Assembly: GCA_029747015.1 (NCBI GenBank)
Contig: JAKOGI010001364.1
Coordinates: 76,760-140,759 of the forward strand
Direction of reading: 5' to 3'
Origin: Carnegiea gigantea
Lineage: Eukaryota > Streptophyta > Magnoliopsida > Caryophyllales > Cactaceae
Length of the DNA: 64,000 nucleotides
Position numbers and translations under genes: made by a program. A model generated the notes under the pieces. The model was not told where the DNA came from and made no database searches. It saw only the letters and a list, made by a program, of their open reading frames with translations. Below, in pieces: positions 1-11,488 of the stretch; the first letter of the stretch is position 1, and each line of letters starts with the position of its first letter.

Positions 1-239
1 TATTGTGTTTTATTTTATTTTACTTTATTTGACTTTATTTTATATTTTTTTCTTTAGGTATTTTGTATATTTTCTGTTATTTGTATATGTATTTAGGTTT
101 TTCTCTTTTCTTATTTCATTTGGTGGTTGTTGTGGCAGTAATTTCATTCTATTCTCTTCACTGTTTGTGGGTGTATGCATGGTAGACATTCTTTACTCAT
201 AGATCTTGAAGAATATCATCCTGAAATGGAATGTTTTCT

Positions 240-1890
240 TAATAAGATAAGAGCTAAAATGTGAATCTAGAAAAAAACATGGCTGAAAAACAAATGTCAC
301 CCATGAATTTTAAGGAATATTTCACTCCCACCACTTATCATTCACCTGCGAGTACCTATTTGCTCATTGGTACTTGGCCATTTGAGATTAAGCATTCTCT
401 CATCCAAATAGTTCCATCCTTTTATGGGCTAGAGTCTGAAAATCCTTTCAAGCCTGTTGATGCATTTTAGAGATATGTTCTATTGTCTTCCCAAATAATG
501 TCTCTAGTGATGTTCTTTACTTGTAACTTTTAGCATTCTCTTCGAGAGATAAAGCTAAAGCTTGGTTGGATATGAAGAAAAATATCACCACTTAGGAACA
601 AATACAAAAAGAATTCTTGAAAAAGTTTTTCTGCATTCGTAAACTAACTGCTTTAAGACGTGTTATGACAACTTTCTCGCAAAATAAAAATGAGGAATTG
701 CGTGAAACTTAGAAAAGGTTTAAAGAGTTGTTGTGAAGTTGTCCTCACCATGAGTTCCTATGTGGACACTCATCAAGAGTTTTTACTCTGGCTTAGATGA
801 GCATAATCGATAGATGATTGATGCCTCTTGCAGTGATAATTTCTTGCATAAAATCCCTGAAGAAGCTTGAGAAATATTTGAACATTTGAATGTAAATTCA
901 CACTTGCATGCTACTTCCTCATATTTTGATTTTCCTAGACAATTGGGAAGTAAAGGAGAAATTTATGAGGTTTCACATTCAATTGACCTTTCTAGTAAAG
1001 TTGATGCTTTAACTAAGAAATTCGATTGACTGTTGTACATGAACAAAGTGTCTAATGTCCCTTCTATGCAAGATGTGTATTCAATTTGTGCTTGTCCCAT
1101 GGATGCTTCTGTTGATTGTCTGTGCATTGGTAAGTCTTATTATATGATTGAATAAGTGAATGATGTCCAAGGATTTCCTCCAACCAATAATCTTTATTCT
1201 AATACTTATATTCATGGTTGGATGAATCATCCTAATTTTTCATACAGGTCGCAAAATGTTAAAAATCCTTAAGCCCAATCTAGTAGACATACCCCTCCTG
1301 ATTTCCAAAACTAGAGATATGTTCTCTCTTCTCATCAAGCTCCATCTAGGAGCTCTGATATAGACACGTTAATTTCTGCTCTTAGTACCTTGATTTTTTT
1401 TTGTGCAAAATATTAATTCTAAGGCCCAAGGAATTGATTCTAAAATGCATATTGTTGACACTCACTTGCAATGTATAGCTAAGTTAGAAATCCAACTTGG
1501 GCAACCTGCCACAACAGTGGGTAAAAGGGAAGAAGAAAAAATTCCAAGTCATACCATATGGGACCCCAAAGGCCGATAATTTGAACAATTAAAAGTTGTA
1601 ATGGTTCTTAGGAGTGGCAAAGAAGCAGATAATAAAGAGAGTGAAAGGGAACATGATAAAGAGGAAAGACTTAAGACCATTAACAGTGACCTTGAGACTA
1701 AAAAGAAAAATGACCCATCCCTTTCCCCTACTATGCCTGACCCCATTGTCACATATAAGACAAGGGTTCCTTACCCTCAAGCTTTGGATGCACCATTCCC
1801 TTCTAAGAAAGATAAGCAAAGAGATGACGTTCTAGAGACCTTTAAGCAAGTTAAGGTCAATCTTCTCTTTTTGGAAGCAATTAGATAGAT
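240..1890 (+). pseudogene. Degenerate Ty3/gypsy gag region
   Basis: This is a decayed gag gene of a Ty3/gypsy LTR retrotransposon; gag forms the cytoplasmic particle that packages element RNA. An open stretch at 261-470 contains FEIKHSLIQIVPSFYGLESE followed by NPFKPV, the usual start of the plant gypsy gag core. Pieces of the same core follow at about 550-870 (KAKAWLDMKK, EFLKKFFCIRK, KRFKELL, CPHHEF) with several in-frame stops. A second open stretch at 1601-1888 begins MVLRSGKEAD and carries TRVPYPQALDAPFPSKK and TFKQVKVNLLFLEAI, the spacer that precedes the protease in Athila-like elements. Protease, reverse transcriptase and integrase are absent downstream; LTR-like sequence begins soon after 1890. 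The first 240 bases are T-rich and show nothing else. Assignment to Athila rather than another gypsy lineage is tentative. Confidence 0.75.
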
Positions 1891-1904
1891 CCCTCCTTGT
1901 GCTA

Positions 1905-3010
1905 AGTGAGTCTGTTTGACCTTGCATTGGGTATGATGATGGACCTATCTATCCCAATAGTCACTTGTCGCCCAAATTCCAGTCAATAAGCCCACTTTGT
2001 CATGGTATTTCACCTAGCAAATGGGCTCAAAATTAACGATCTATGATTCGTTGGAAAGATGAATGGGTCTACTACTAGGATATATAAATATTTTCAATGC
2101 GTCTTTTCATTTGTATTTCCTAAAGTGGTAAAAACTCCATTACAGCAGTGCGGATTTTTACCCAATGAACTTGCTAAATTTGGGTCAAGATTAAATTAGA
2201 GTAAACAAAGCCCAAACGAGGCAAGCCTAAGTTATCCTGACTCCCTAATATGTGAATTTCAGTCCCATGGGCTAAAATTTGGCATTGCCTTCCACTATTA
2301 GGAGAAATGGTCCAAATATGTGGAGTATGCACAAAATTCCAGGTTTGGAACAATTTGAAATTATCCTTAATTGAGGAGGATAGAGATGTGTTATATTCAT
2401 AATTAATTATCATGGAGTGATTATACACTCACCAAGGAAGACACTCCAAGTAGTGGCACCTCCATTGGTGGAGTATAACCTTCTAAAAGTTCTCTAAAAT
2501 ATGAAGGATCAATATTGGAAAATATATCTCATCTTTGATATAATTATCTTGGTAATTTAATTTATTTTCCCTAATATAATTTGTAATTCCCATATTGGTA
2601 CACTTTTTCCACTATCATAACAACTAATCTCGCCCATTTTGGGTATTTATAGACCCCATCATCTCCATGTAAACAAACTTGAAGTTGAATTATGAATGAG
2701 AAAGGCATTTGGCCATTTTCTTCCACTGAAATCTCTAAATCTTTATCTCTTTCATGACGAGTGGTGAATAGAGTCTTTCCTTTACGATTCTTCTTGGTGT
2801 CAAAGCCTTTCCTTTACGATTCTTCGTAGGTGGCAATGAGCCTTTAAGACAGGGACTTGGTGGAAAGGATTTTTTTGCTATCCATTAGGTCTTACCTTGG
2901 GTCTGAATTCACAATCTTATTAATTGTTTTTGGGATTGAATTTAAAATAAGCACCCTTATTGTGATTATCTTCCTAGCTATCTTTGATCTGGGGATTCCA
3001 CTTCGTATCA
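1905..3010 (+). mobile_element. LTR of a gypsy-type element (start fuzzy)
   Basis: This looks like a long terminal repeat. It resembles the LTRs of the element at 52945-58979 in several places: the segment around 2430-2500 (GTGGCACCTCCATTGGTGGA), the phrase GGGTATTTATAGACCC near 2640, and the stretch AAATCTCTAAATCTTTATCT near 2730. A primer-binding site follows directly at 3013, so the right boundary is well placed. The left boundary is only where similarity to the other LTRs fades. The matching internal region and second LTR are missing: copia-type sequence begins about 100 bases after the primer site. Confidence 0.55.
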
Positions 3011-3012
3011 AT

Positions 3013-3024
3013 TGGTATCAGAGC
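3013..3024 (+). other. Primer-binding site, initiator-Met tRNA type
   Basis: TGGTATCAGAGC is complementary to the 3' end of plant initiator methionine tRNA, the usual primer for minus-strand DNA synthesis in plant LTR retrotransposons. It lies two bases beyond the inferred LTR end at 3010, the normal spacing. Confidence 0.8.
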
Positions 3025-3119
3025 ATGTTGTTTCGTATCATTTGGCATCAAAGCAAGTTGATCTTGGGATTCCGCTTGAGAAATTCTGGATAGGTTTCAT
3101 ATGAAAGATTGCAATTCTG

Positions 3120-3875
3120 TAAGCATTCCCATTGAGTCAGGAAAGAAGGTTGACATCACATTCTATAAGTGAATAGTGCACAGTTTGATGTATCTAACTT
3201 CTACAAGGCCAGATCTTATGGATCCAGCAACTTTAATAAGTAGATACACAGATAATCCAATAGTAATGCTTCTATTAGCTGTCAACAGAATTCTCCGTTA
3301 CTTCGAAGGAACTAAGGATTCTGGGTTCTTCTGCAAGAAAGGTGAAAAGTCTGATTTGATTAGGTTTATAATAGCGATTATGTAGTAGATAAAGATGACA
3401 TAAAGAGCACTTACTGGCTATGTTTTTACCTTTAGTTCGGGGGTTGTCTCATCAGCTTCCAAAAAATAGCAAATACTTACTTTGTCGCGTACAAAGGCTG
3501 AGTTTGTTACAACAACAGCTTGCGCTTGCCAAGCTACCTAGTTAAGAAGAATTCTTGAATAGCTTCAGTTCAAGCAAGAAGTAGCTACTGCAGTTTTTGC
3601 AACAATAACTCAGCCATCAATCTTTCCAAAACCTGTGCTACATGGAAGAAGCAAACACAATGATGTGAAATAATATTTCTTGAGAGTTCCATGCAAAGGA
3701 GGAATAATTGAGCTCAAGTGTTATCGAAAGTGAAGATCAACTGGCAGATATATTCACAAAACCTCTTAGATTTCTTCCCTTTTAAAATCTGGGAGGTTAT
3801 TGGGCATTTGCACTATAAAGAGTTCTGCTTGAGATTTAAACTGAAGCTCGAAAGCTTTTAGTTTAATGGAGGGAT
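3120..3875 (+). pseudogene. Ty1/copia RNase H remnant
   Basis: This is the last part of a copia pol gene. An open stretch at 3176-3385 reads LMYLTSTRPDLMDPATLISR and ILRYFEGTKDSGFF, the end of the reverse transcriptase and the connection to RNase H. It continues through stops as ALTGYVFTFSSGVVSSASKK, LSRTKAEFVTTTACACQA and DQLADIFTKPL, which are standard copia RNase H motifs. Stops at about 3383, 3388 and later make it non-functional. Gag, protease and integrase are missing. Its 3' LTR follows at once, so this is the 3' end of a 5'-truncated element. Confidence 0.85.
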
Positions 3876-4152
3876 TGTTGGTATTAATTAGATGTTTTTC
3901 AATTTATTACCTTGGATGTTAAATTTGTGTTTTTCGAGTCTTTCCCTATTTTTCTGGAGTCAATTTAAGTATTATTGAGAGTTAGTAGCCTAAATGCTTT
4001 AGTGGGAAGTTAATTTGCTTCCTGGTGGTGTTTGTGGGTTGTTCGTCAACGCCCACTTACTCTGTGTAAAGCCTTATATAAGGATGATTTAGTTTTAACG
4101 CATTTGTGTGAGAAGTAGCTTCTGATTTCATCTCTGTCCTTCATCTTTCAAC
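3876..4152 (+). mobile_element. 3' LTR of the truncated copia element
   Basis: The LTR follows a purine-rich tract (AATGGAGGGA) and is bounded by a short inverted repeat, TGTTG at the left and CAACA at the right, giving 277 bp. It contains a TATA-like sequence CTTATATAAGG near 4072. No partner 5' LTR was seen in the window. The right boundary rests only on the inverted end. Confidence 0.65.
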
Positions 4153-4586
4153 ATTAAATCCTCTGGAATATTAATCAATTCGATAGAGAATAATAAAATC
4201 AATAAAACACAATAACCTTGAGATAAGAAGGACATGTATATCTTATAATGCTCAACCTATTTTGGATCCTTCAAGAACTGCAAGAAGATCATCTAAAAGA
4301 AACTGATGTTGAGACATAATCAATGCTGAGGGTACCTCAAAATTTGACAGATTGGAGATATCGAAGTCGATGATGTCTCTGAGCAACCAATCAATGACCA
4401 TGTTTGCAAGCAGAGGTCTTGTATTTCGATGCTTGAACGTGATGCACAATGACAATGTCACAATTGGTGGAACAACGGAAGTACTCTAGCTTTTTGAGCA
4501 ACCAAGAGAAATTAATATCAAGGTATGCAATTAAAATGCATACGTCCGCGGATGGTAGATTGCAGAGCGTAATTGAGGCACATAGT
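4153..4586. other. Unrecognised spacer before the copia element
   Basis: This segment lies between the truncated copia LTR and the target duplication of the next copia element. The minus strand has a 69-codon open frame at 4252-4461 that I do not recognise and that has no clear splice sites or supporting context. I see no repeat structure in it. Confidence 0.4.
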
Positions 4587-4591
4587 GCTGT

Positions 4592-4799
4592 TATTAGCTG
4601 TATAATATTGTTGTGATATGATGTAATTATACTTTCTATTATTTTGTATCTTATGTTTTAGGCAATTATATTGTATTCCCTTTCTTTTATCCGGGTAATC
4701 TTTGTAATTTTGGCAACTCAGAGTCAATAAATGAAACACACGGTGAAGGTGAAGCATCGAGAAAACCATTCTCTCCCAACTGTCACTCACTTTTTCTCA
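4592..4799 (+). repeat. 5' LTR of the copia element
   Basis: The 208-bp LTR runs from TATTAGCTGTATAATATTG to TTTTTCTCA. It matches 10183-10390 base for base in length. The only departure from the usual TG...CA ends is TA at the start, shared by both copies, so the change probably existed in the parent element. Confidence 0.93.
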
Positions 4800-4811
4800 T
4801 GGTATCGAAGC
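4800..4811 (+). other. Primer-binding site, variant initiator-Met type
   Basis: TGGTATCGAAGC directly abuts the 5' LTR. It differs from the common TGGTATCAGAGC by a two-base swap and would still pair with the initiator methionine tRNA 3' end over most of its length. Confidence 0.75.
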
Positions 4812-4858
4812 AAGGCTTGAAAAATCAATAATCAACCTGCCTATCTACGGACACAAAC

Positions 4859-5842
4859 ATGGAGAATGAGAACAAGAATATGGAGAGCAGAAACGATGAA
4901 AACAAAAACAATAAAGAAGCTATCAATATCAAATTTGATCCAAATGATCCACAATCTCCATATTTTATAAGCAGCTCAGACAGTCCAAGTAAAATCATCT
5001 GTCCAGTGAGTCTCAATAGAAATAATTATCACAATTGGAGCCGTTTGACTATAAACGCGCTCAAATCAAAAAAACAAAAAAAAAAAATTGCTTTCGTAAA
5101 TGGAACCATCTCTGAACCAAAAAACATCTCACTAGAAGTACATGCCTGGGAGAGATGTAATTCCATGGTGATTGCTGGGTTATACAATATCATAGACAAA
5201 AATCTTGATGGACCAGTAGCATATGCCAAAATAGCGAGGTAAATTTGGCTAGATCTAGAAGGAAGGTATTCCCAGAGCAATGCACTCAGAGTGCATCAAA
5301 TCAAGAAAGAAATTACGATGACCAGCCAAGGAAATCAAACCATTGCCGACTGTTTCACAAAACTAAAAACCTTGTGGGATGAATTGGAGAACTATCAAAC
5401 GGTTCGAACTTGTACCTGTGGTAGTGCGAAGGACTTGAACAAGCACCTTGAAGAAGAAGAGATACACCAATTCTTGATTGGATTGAAATCGGAGATGTAT
5501 GGGACGGTACGCTCGAACGTGCTGTCAATTGAACCACTACCTAGCTTGAACAAAGTCTACGCCTTCGTTGCACGAGAGAAACGACAACAGAATATGACAA
5601 AGAAACACGGCTCTCGCGACTTGAATGAAGGAGCAGCGTTCAAGGCTACGGCCAGCCACAATTGGCCGAAGTGGAGTAGAAATCAGAACGGACCGGCACC
5701 GGAAGCACCCAGAAGCGTCGGTCAACCGAGATGCAGCCACTGCCAGAAATTGGGCCACGAAAGCACCAGTGCTACGAATTGGTTGGGTATCCTTCGAATT
5801 GGGGAGAATGGTGTGGCAATCGGAGCGGTGAGGGTTGAGTAA
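4859..5842 (+). pseudogene. Copia gag with one stop and a frameshifted zinc knuckle
   Basis: This is the gag part of the copia polyprotein. The ATG at 4859 lies 48 bases after the primer site. The first 127 codons include FDPNDPQSPYFISSSDSPSK and NRNNYHNWSRLTINALKSK, matching the N-terminal gag family of plant copia elements. A TAA at 5240-5242 interrupts the frame, which then continues unchanged to 5842 through KTLWDELENYQ and HLEEEEIHQFLIGLKSEMYG. The zinc knuckle starts CSHCQKLGHE near 5735. Loss of one A in a short A-run near 5761 shifts the frame before its last cysteine; the expected CYELVGYPSNWG is readable in another frame just downstream. The lesions rule out a working gag. Confidence 0.9.
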
Positions 5843-5850
5843 GAGGAGGC

Positions 5851-7480
5851 GTGAAGCTATGGGGAACCGGCAACTCTCCTCGGGAAGAAAGAGCAGGAGG
5901 AGAGCGTGGAGTGAGAGATAGAGCAGGCCAAAACAATGGAGGAGCTTTTCTTGCTGCAGACTGGGCCGGTCAAAGCAAGGAAGAAAAGTCAGACAACCTA
6001 ACCACATGTGGTGGGCTCACTATAGCCCAATTGGAAGAACTGTATGCATTTTTTAAGGCAAAAGAAAATCAGGAGCGCATGTCTGGTAAGAATTTCAGTG
6101 TCGTTGCCATTCAATGGGTCCTAGATTCTGGGGCATCACATCATATGATTTCTAACCCACATATCATACAGAATCTTGCCAAATTGACACGACCTATTTT
6201 TATTACCGGACCCAGTGATGAAACATTGGTGATTGAGCAAGCCGGAACGGTTGTTAGTCCGAATATGATTTTGAAGAATGTGTTGTATTCACCGAAATTG
6301 AATTGCAATCTTATATCCATTAGACAGCTGAATAAAGACATGAAATTCCTCATTACTTATGGTGAAAATTTTTGTCTCATACAGGACCCCATCTCGAAGA
6401 AGCTAATTGGAGCAAGTGATCTAAGGAATGGGGTTTATTGCTTGAAGAATGCAGACAGGGGATCTATTTTTGCGGCCATGCATAAAGAGAAAGTTGTACT
6501 TTGGCATCAAAGACTTGGTCATCCGTCTTATGGAAGTTTATTTACTCTATGTAGTAAGCATGGTTTCGAATTGAATAAAGAGTTTATGAATGTTATAATG
6601 TGTGTCATAGAGCAAAGCAAACGAGAACTAGTTTTCCTATTAGTCACTCAAGAGCTAATCAACTGTCTGGGTTAATACATTGTGATCTGTGGGGTCGATA
6701 CCATACTCCATCTTATTCTGGATGCTACTATTTTTTGTGCATTATTGACGATTTTAGTAGAGCTGTGTGGGTGTTTCTCCTAAAGGATAAAAAAAGAAAC
6801 CTATAAATGTCCAGTAAATTTTTGGTCTATAGTCCAAACTCAATTTGCGATGTAAATTCAACGGGTTCGAAGCGATAATGGTACTGAGTTCACTAATGGG
6901 CCTTTAAATACTTTCTTAGTAAAAGAGGGGTAATACTTGAGACCTCATATGTCGATACACCACAACAGAATAGTCGTGTGGAACGTAAAAAGAGACATAT
7001 TCTTAATGTGGCAAGAGCTTTAAGGTTTCAAGCATCTCTTCCAGTCGAATTTTGGGGTGAATGCATCCTTACCGCAGCATATCTTATCAATAGAACCCCA
7101 ACCAAGCTTCTTAACTCCAAAACCCCTTATGAAGCCCTTTTCAGTGTCCCACCTACATATGAGCATCTTTGAGTTTTTGGGTCATTATGTTATGCTCATA
7201 ATCATTCGAGGAATCGGGATAAGTTTGCTAAAAGAGCTCGAAAATGTGTCCTTTTGGGAGACCTACATGGCCAAAAGGGGTGGAAAGTGTTCGATATTGA
7301 GACCAAGCGTTTGCATGTATCCCATGATGTCGTGTTCTATGAACAAAAATTTCCATATGCTGTAAGTATGGGGCCAACCGGTAATTCACTTCCTCTTAGC
7401 CCATTTTACAACCAGTCTTAAGCACCAGATAATCCACCCACTCTAACTCTAGTACAATCAACACTCCTTACAGAGCCTAT
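5851..7480 (+). pseudogene. Copia protease and integrase, broken
   Basis: The protease active-site motif WVLDSGASHHM lies near 6120, followed by the GAG-pre-integrase zinc motif LWHQRLGHPSYGSLF near 6500. The integrase core then continues in other frames: IHCDLWG near 6680 and IDDFSRAVWVFLLKD near 6745 hold the first two catalytic aspartates, and [13 protein letters not shown] near 6880 and the [14 protein letters not shown] stretch near 6960 follow. [19 protein letters not shown] and [20 protein letters not shown] are at 7000-7130, and a terminal GSLCYAHNHSRNRDKFAKRA region is near 7180. Stops and frameshifts near 6600, 6660, 6810 and 7170 break the reading frame several times. Order and spacing are ordinary for copia. 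Confidence 0.9.
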
Positions 7481-9346
7481 GGTCCAAGATCATGCCACTT
7501 TATCCATGTTTGATGAGCCCAATAATAGTGAGCAGACCACAGCACACGTTTCCAGCCCACAGGGCATTACTTTCGAGCCTTCCTTGCAAGCTTCCCAAAC
7601 TGTACACCCCAACCAAGAAATGTCGACCCTAGGCGCCACTGATGCATCACGTACCATTGGGCCCGAAAGGGCCCAGTTCTGATGACTAGGCCAGAACTTG
7701 AAACCTAAAACCACCCTTCTGGACAGGGGGAGGATCTCAACACCTCATCTTGACCACTGCATAATCGAAGGCCGCCATCTCATCTTAAGGACTTTGTTTG
7801 TGATGCAATTGAGAAAATAGACCCCGTTACATCACTACTCCAAGATGCTTCTTCAAGTACACCTTATCCTCTTACAAACTTTATCTTTTATGATCGGTTT
7901 TCCTCTTCTCACCATGCTCTCCTAGCGGCCATCACATGTCATGATGAGCCTAAGACTTTTAGCTAGGCAGGGGAGCATCCACAGTGACCTAAAGCCATGA
8001 CCAAAGAAATATAGGCACTGGAAGCAAACCAAAAGTCGGACTTTGCCGTTCTTCTCTTGGACAAGAAGGCACTTGGATGTAAGTGGGTTTACAAAATTAA
8101 ATATAATGCAGATGAAACCATTGAACGCTATAAAGGCTGGTTGGTTGGACTGGGGAATAACTAAGTCGAGCATGTCGACTACACCGAAACCTTTGCCCCC
8201 GTAGCTCGTATGGTTACTGTCCGTTGTATCCTTACCCTTGCGACTTCCAAGGGATGGAGTTTGCATCAAATGGATATACATAATGCTTTTCTTCATGGAG
8301 ACCTCCATGAAGACATTTATATGAAACCACCACCGGGTTTTTCCCCTCTAGCAGCCAATTTAGTGTGTAAATTGAAAAATTAAGTCGCTCTATGGTCTTC
8401 TTCAAGCACCAAGGCAATGGTATTTTAAGCTGGCTACGGCTTTACAAGACTACGGTTTTGAGCAATCTTCATTGGGTCATTCGTTATTTGTCTACAATCC
8501 GGGTCATGTGTTCCTCAATTTACTCATCTATGTTGATGATCTAGTCCTCACAGGCAATAGTTCATCCCACTGTGCTTCATTTGAAACCTATTTGAATCAA
8601 TGTTTCAAGCTCAAGGACCTGGGACCCCTCAAATATTTTTTAGGGATTGAGGTTACACGCTCTCCGAAGGGCCTGTTTCTTCGTCAAATAAAATATACAT
8701 TGGACGTATTGTCGGAGGCTGGGTTGTTGGGTTGTAGACCTGCTATGTTCCCTATGGAACAACGTCTCAAACTCACAAATACTTCGGGTACTCCTTTTTC
8801 AGATCCTTCACAATATCGCCGTCTCATTGGGCGACTTACTTACCTCACAATTACTCGTCCTGATATTGCTTACCCTATTCATGTGCTCAGCCAGTTCATG
8901 AAGGATCCTCGACAGGACCATTGGGACGCTACTCTTCATTTATTATGCTATCTCAAACTTCACCCTAGTCAAGGTATTTTATCATCTCTCGGGTCTACCA
9001 TCGACATTCATGCTTATTGTGACTCAGACTGGGCTAGTTGTCCCATGACCCGTCGATCTACCACTGGGTATTTTGTTCAGCTTAGAACATCGCCCATCTC
9101 ATAGAAAACCAAGAAGCAAGATACTGTCTCTCGGTCCTCGGCAGAGGCTGAATATCGCGCGATAGCTAATGCTACGAGTGAAGTTATTTGGATTCGTAAC
9201 CTGCTAAAATTCCTTGGCATCCCTGTTTCTGCCGCAGTCCTCCATTGTGATAATCAGGCTGCGTTGCATATTGCAGCTAGCCCTGTCTTCCATGAACGTA
9301 CTAAGCATATTGAAGTTGACTGTCACTTCATTCGTAAGAAGCTAAC

Positions 9347-10049
9347 TATAGGCACGAAAAATTTATTCGTGTCATACCAAAATTAAATTAAATTAATTAA
9401 TTGGGCCAGCCCTTTTAATTAATTTAATCAAGCCCAAAGACTCATAATTCAAGCCTAAAGAGACTCACAAGTCAAGCTTAAGATGAAGCGCAAATGACTT
9501 CCAAGTCCAGACTCAGTCAGAATTCGAGTCAAAACCCAAATTGAGGTTCAAGACGATTACCAAGTCAAGTCACGACCTAAAGTCCGAACGACGTCCAAGT
9601 CATGGCGCGGTTAAGGTCAAAGTCAAAGTCAAAGTCAAAAGTCAAGACCTACATCAGCTTACAAGTCAAATGTCAAAACGACTCTCAAGTCAACATCCGG
9701 TCAAAGCTCGAGGCAACTTTCAAGTCAATGCTCGGCCCAAGCCTGGGAGACTCCCAAGTTAAAACAGACGAAAGTCAAAGCAGTTTAGGATAAAACCTTA
9801 TTGAAAGGTCCAAAACTAGGTCAAGGTCCAAAACTCAAATCAAAGCCTAAAGCCCAAGTCAAGGCCCATTTTGACTTTCAAGGGGGAAGCTTTCCTATAA
9901 ATAGGCTCCTACCCCCTTGATTCAGAGGTTGGAAAACCCATCCTTAAAAAAGAGAGAATCAGAAGATTTTGTATTCATAGAAATTGTACCCAAATTAATT
10001 CAACTGAATCTATATAAAAAAAATTCAATCTTTGTAATTTGTGATTACA
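9347..10049 (+). mobile_element. Solo LTR nested in the copia RNase H
   Basis: A 703-bp insertion bounded by perfect 5-bp duplications CTAAC at 9342-9346 and 10050-10054. It starts TATAGGCACG and ends GTGATTACA, close to the TG...CA rule with one change at the second base. It contains a promoter-like TATA box, CCTATAAATAGGC, at 9894-9906. Its middle (about 9460-9880) is made of imperfect short repeats built on CAAGTC and GGTCAAAG. No coding region, primer site or second LTR is present, as expected after recombination between two LTRs. The RNase H coding sequence resumes directly behind it, which confirms the boundaries. Confidence 0.88.
9894..9906 (+). promoter_or_regulatory. TATA box of the nested solo LTR
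   Basis: CCTATAAATAGGC is a strong plant TATA box placed about 145 bases before the LTR end, as for an LTR promoter. Transcription from it would read out of the copia 3' end toward 10390. Confidence 0.6.
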
Positions 10050-10171
10050 CTAACATCCGGCGACATTGTCACCTGCTACACTCCTACTATGGAACAACTT
10101 GCTGACCTCTTCACCAAAGCATTGGGACAACCTTCTTCGCAAGTTGGGCGTTACTCATCCACCCGCTCCAA

Positions 10172-10182
10172 TTTGAGGGGAG
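10172..10182 (+). other. Polypurine tract of the copia element
   Basis: TTTGAGGGGAG sits directly before the 3' LTR, where plus-strand synthesis is primed. Its position fixes the 3' LTR start at 10183 and shows that the LTR begins TATTAG. Confidence 0.85.
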
Positions 10183-10390
10183 TATTAGCTGTATAATATT
10201 GTTGTGATAGTATGTAATTATACTTTCTATTATTTTGTATCTTATGTTTTAGGCAATTATGTTGTATTCCCTTTCTTTTACCCATGTAATCTTTATAATT
10301 TTGGCAACTCAGAGTCAATAAAAGAAACACACGGTGAGGGAGAAGCACCGAGAAGACCATTCTCTCCCAACTTTCACTCACTTTTTCTCA
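10183..10390 (+). repeat. 3' LTR of the copia element
   Basis: This 208-bp copy of 4592-4799 differs at about 13 positions by hand count. It ends TTTTTCTCA and is followed by GCTTT, the partner of GCTGT at 4587-4591. Confidence 0.93.
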
Positions 10391-10395
10391 GCTTT

Positions 10396-11488
10396 CTACG
10401 TTGTTTCGCCATGATTGTCAGTACAAACAACTGCAGACTATTAGTTGCCTATAATGTAAAGATTGACTGTATAAAGAATCAGCTTCCTAGATATAGAATG
10501 GCACAACAGTGCTGAACCATGCTGCACAAAGCTGTTATAAACGATTTTTATCCCACACATTTCCCTTAAGACTGCTTCGTACTTCTCTTACCCAGATGTT
10601 TCTGCTTGAATTAATTCACAATCCTCATTTCATTTATTTATTTTGTCCAAAATCATCAAGAGGGCCTCAACCGACACAACTAAATTAAATTAGACCTAAT
10701 GATATCAGCGGATTAGCATAAATCAACTTTGGAAGAGGGGAAATAAGTAACATCCCTTAAATCTACAAAATGAATGCAATAGTAAGCCAGAATTGATTAC
10801 TCAAGCCATGGCCATAACAAATCAGGCCAACGTGACAGCAAATATTATAAATTGCAAATTTGTCATAACTTCCTACTGCTTTCATGACATCAACCTCCCG
10901 AGGGGCTCACCGGAAAATTGACGCAAATTTTCCTTTCGAAAAAGCACCTTCTAAGTTCTAAGTATAGAAAGGGCACATGGACACAGGTAAGAATCAAAAT
11001 CTCTTCAATCACTTTGAATGCATATCAATGTACAAATCCTTAACCTTGTAACAAGGATTGCCACGAAGGCCAAGTTCAGAAAAACTTAAGCAGCAAAGTC
11101 AGTCAAAAAAATGGCTGCTCACCAGCAACTCGTGCCAAAGAAAGTGTTGTGGGGCCCCAGGGGATGGTTTGAAACATTGTGATGGCTAGTGGCTGTAAAA
11201 ACTGAAATCATATTTCATTGAACTGACAATAAAAGCACCTCAGCATGAAGAAAAGGCTCAAAATAGCAGACCAATAACTAGAGAAGAACATATAATTGCA
11301 AGGTTCCACGTTTAGCACAAAAAGATTGGAAAGGCGAGGGGGTGTTGCTTAAGTAGCTATAACACTGGGTTTAAACATGACGCTGTTCACATACAGAGTG
11401 TGCGAGAAAACATTATTCAACAATAACAATGATAATGGTAATTATCAGCAAAAGTAGCAGGCCAGCACGAGCAATGGCAGCAATAGCA
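10396..11488. other. Spacer without a recognised gene
   Basis: This kilobase holds no open frame, repeat or element that I can support. It may include the 3' untranslated region of the small minus-strand gene at 11489-11695, but no clear polyadenylation signal was identified. Confidence 0.4.

Larger units (their letters stand above)
7770..10170 (+). pseudogene. Copia reverse transcriptase and RNase H, split by an insertion
   Basis: The first part of the reverse transcriptase (7770-8400) is littered with stops but readable in pieces. From about 8395 the frame is open: LLQAPRQWYFKLATALQDYG, then LLIYVDDLVLTGNS near 8525 with the YVDD catalytic motif, FKLKDLGPLKYFLGIEVTRS, and DWASCPMTRRSTTGYFV near 9035. 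After a stop at 9104 RNase H resumes with [18 protein letters not shown] and [20 protein letters not shown], ending in HFIRKKLT at about 9345. A solo LTR then interrupts the gene. The end of RNase H (DIVTCYTPTMEQLADLFTKA) is found at 10060-10120, after the insertion. Confidence 0.92.
4592..10390 (+). mobile_element. Full-span Ty1/copia retrotransposon
   Basis: A complete but dead copia element. Two 208-bp LTRs (4592-4799 and 10183-10390) bracket a primer-binding site, gag, protease, integrase, reverse transcriptase and RNase H in copia order, and a polypurine tract. The flanks are GCTGT (4587-4591) and GCTTT (10391-10395), a 5-bp target duplication with one change. By hand the LTRs differ at about 13 of 208 positions, roughly 6 percent, so the insertion is not recent. 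The coding region has many stops and frameshifts, and a 703-bp solo LTR interrupts RNase H. Both LTRs start TATTAG where TGTTAG is expected. Confidence 0.93.

Noticed and set aside
5..202. 65-codon Phe/Tyr-rich frame
   Set aside because: Low-complexity T-rich DNA upstream of a dead gag; no start context or similarity.
4252..4461. 69-codon minus frame between two copia elements
   Set aside because: Not recognised, no splice sites or upstream signals, and flanked by transposons on both sides.
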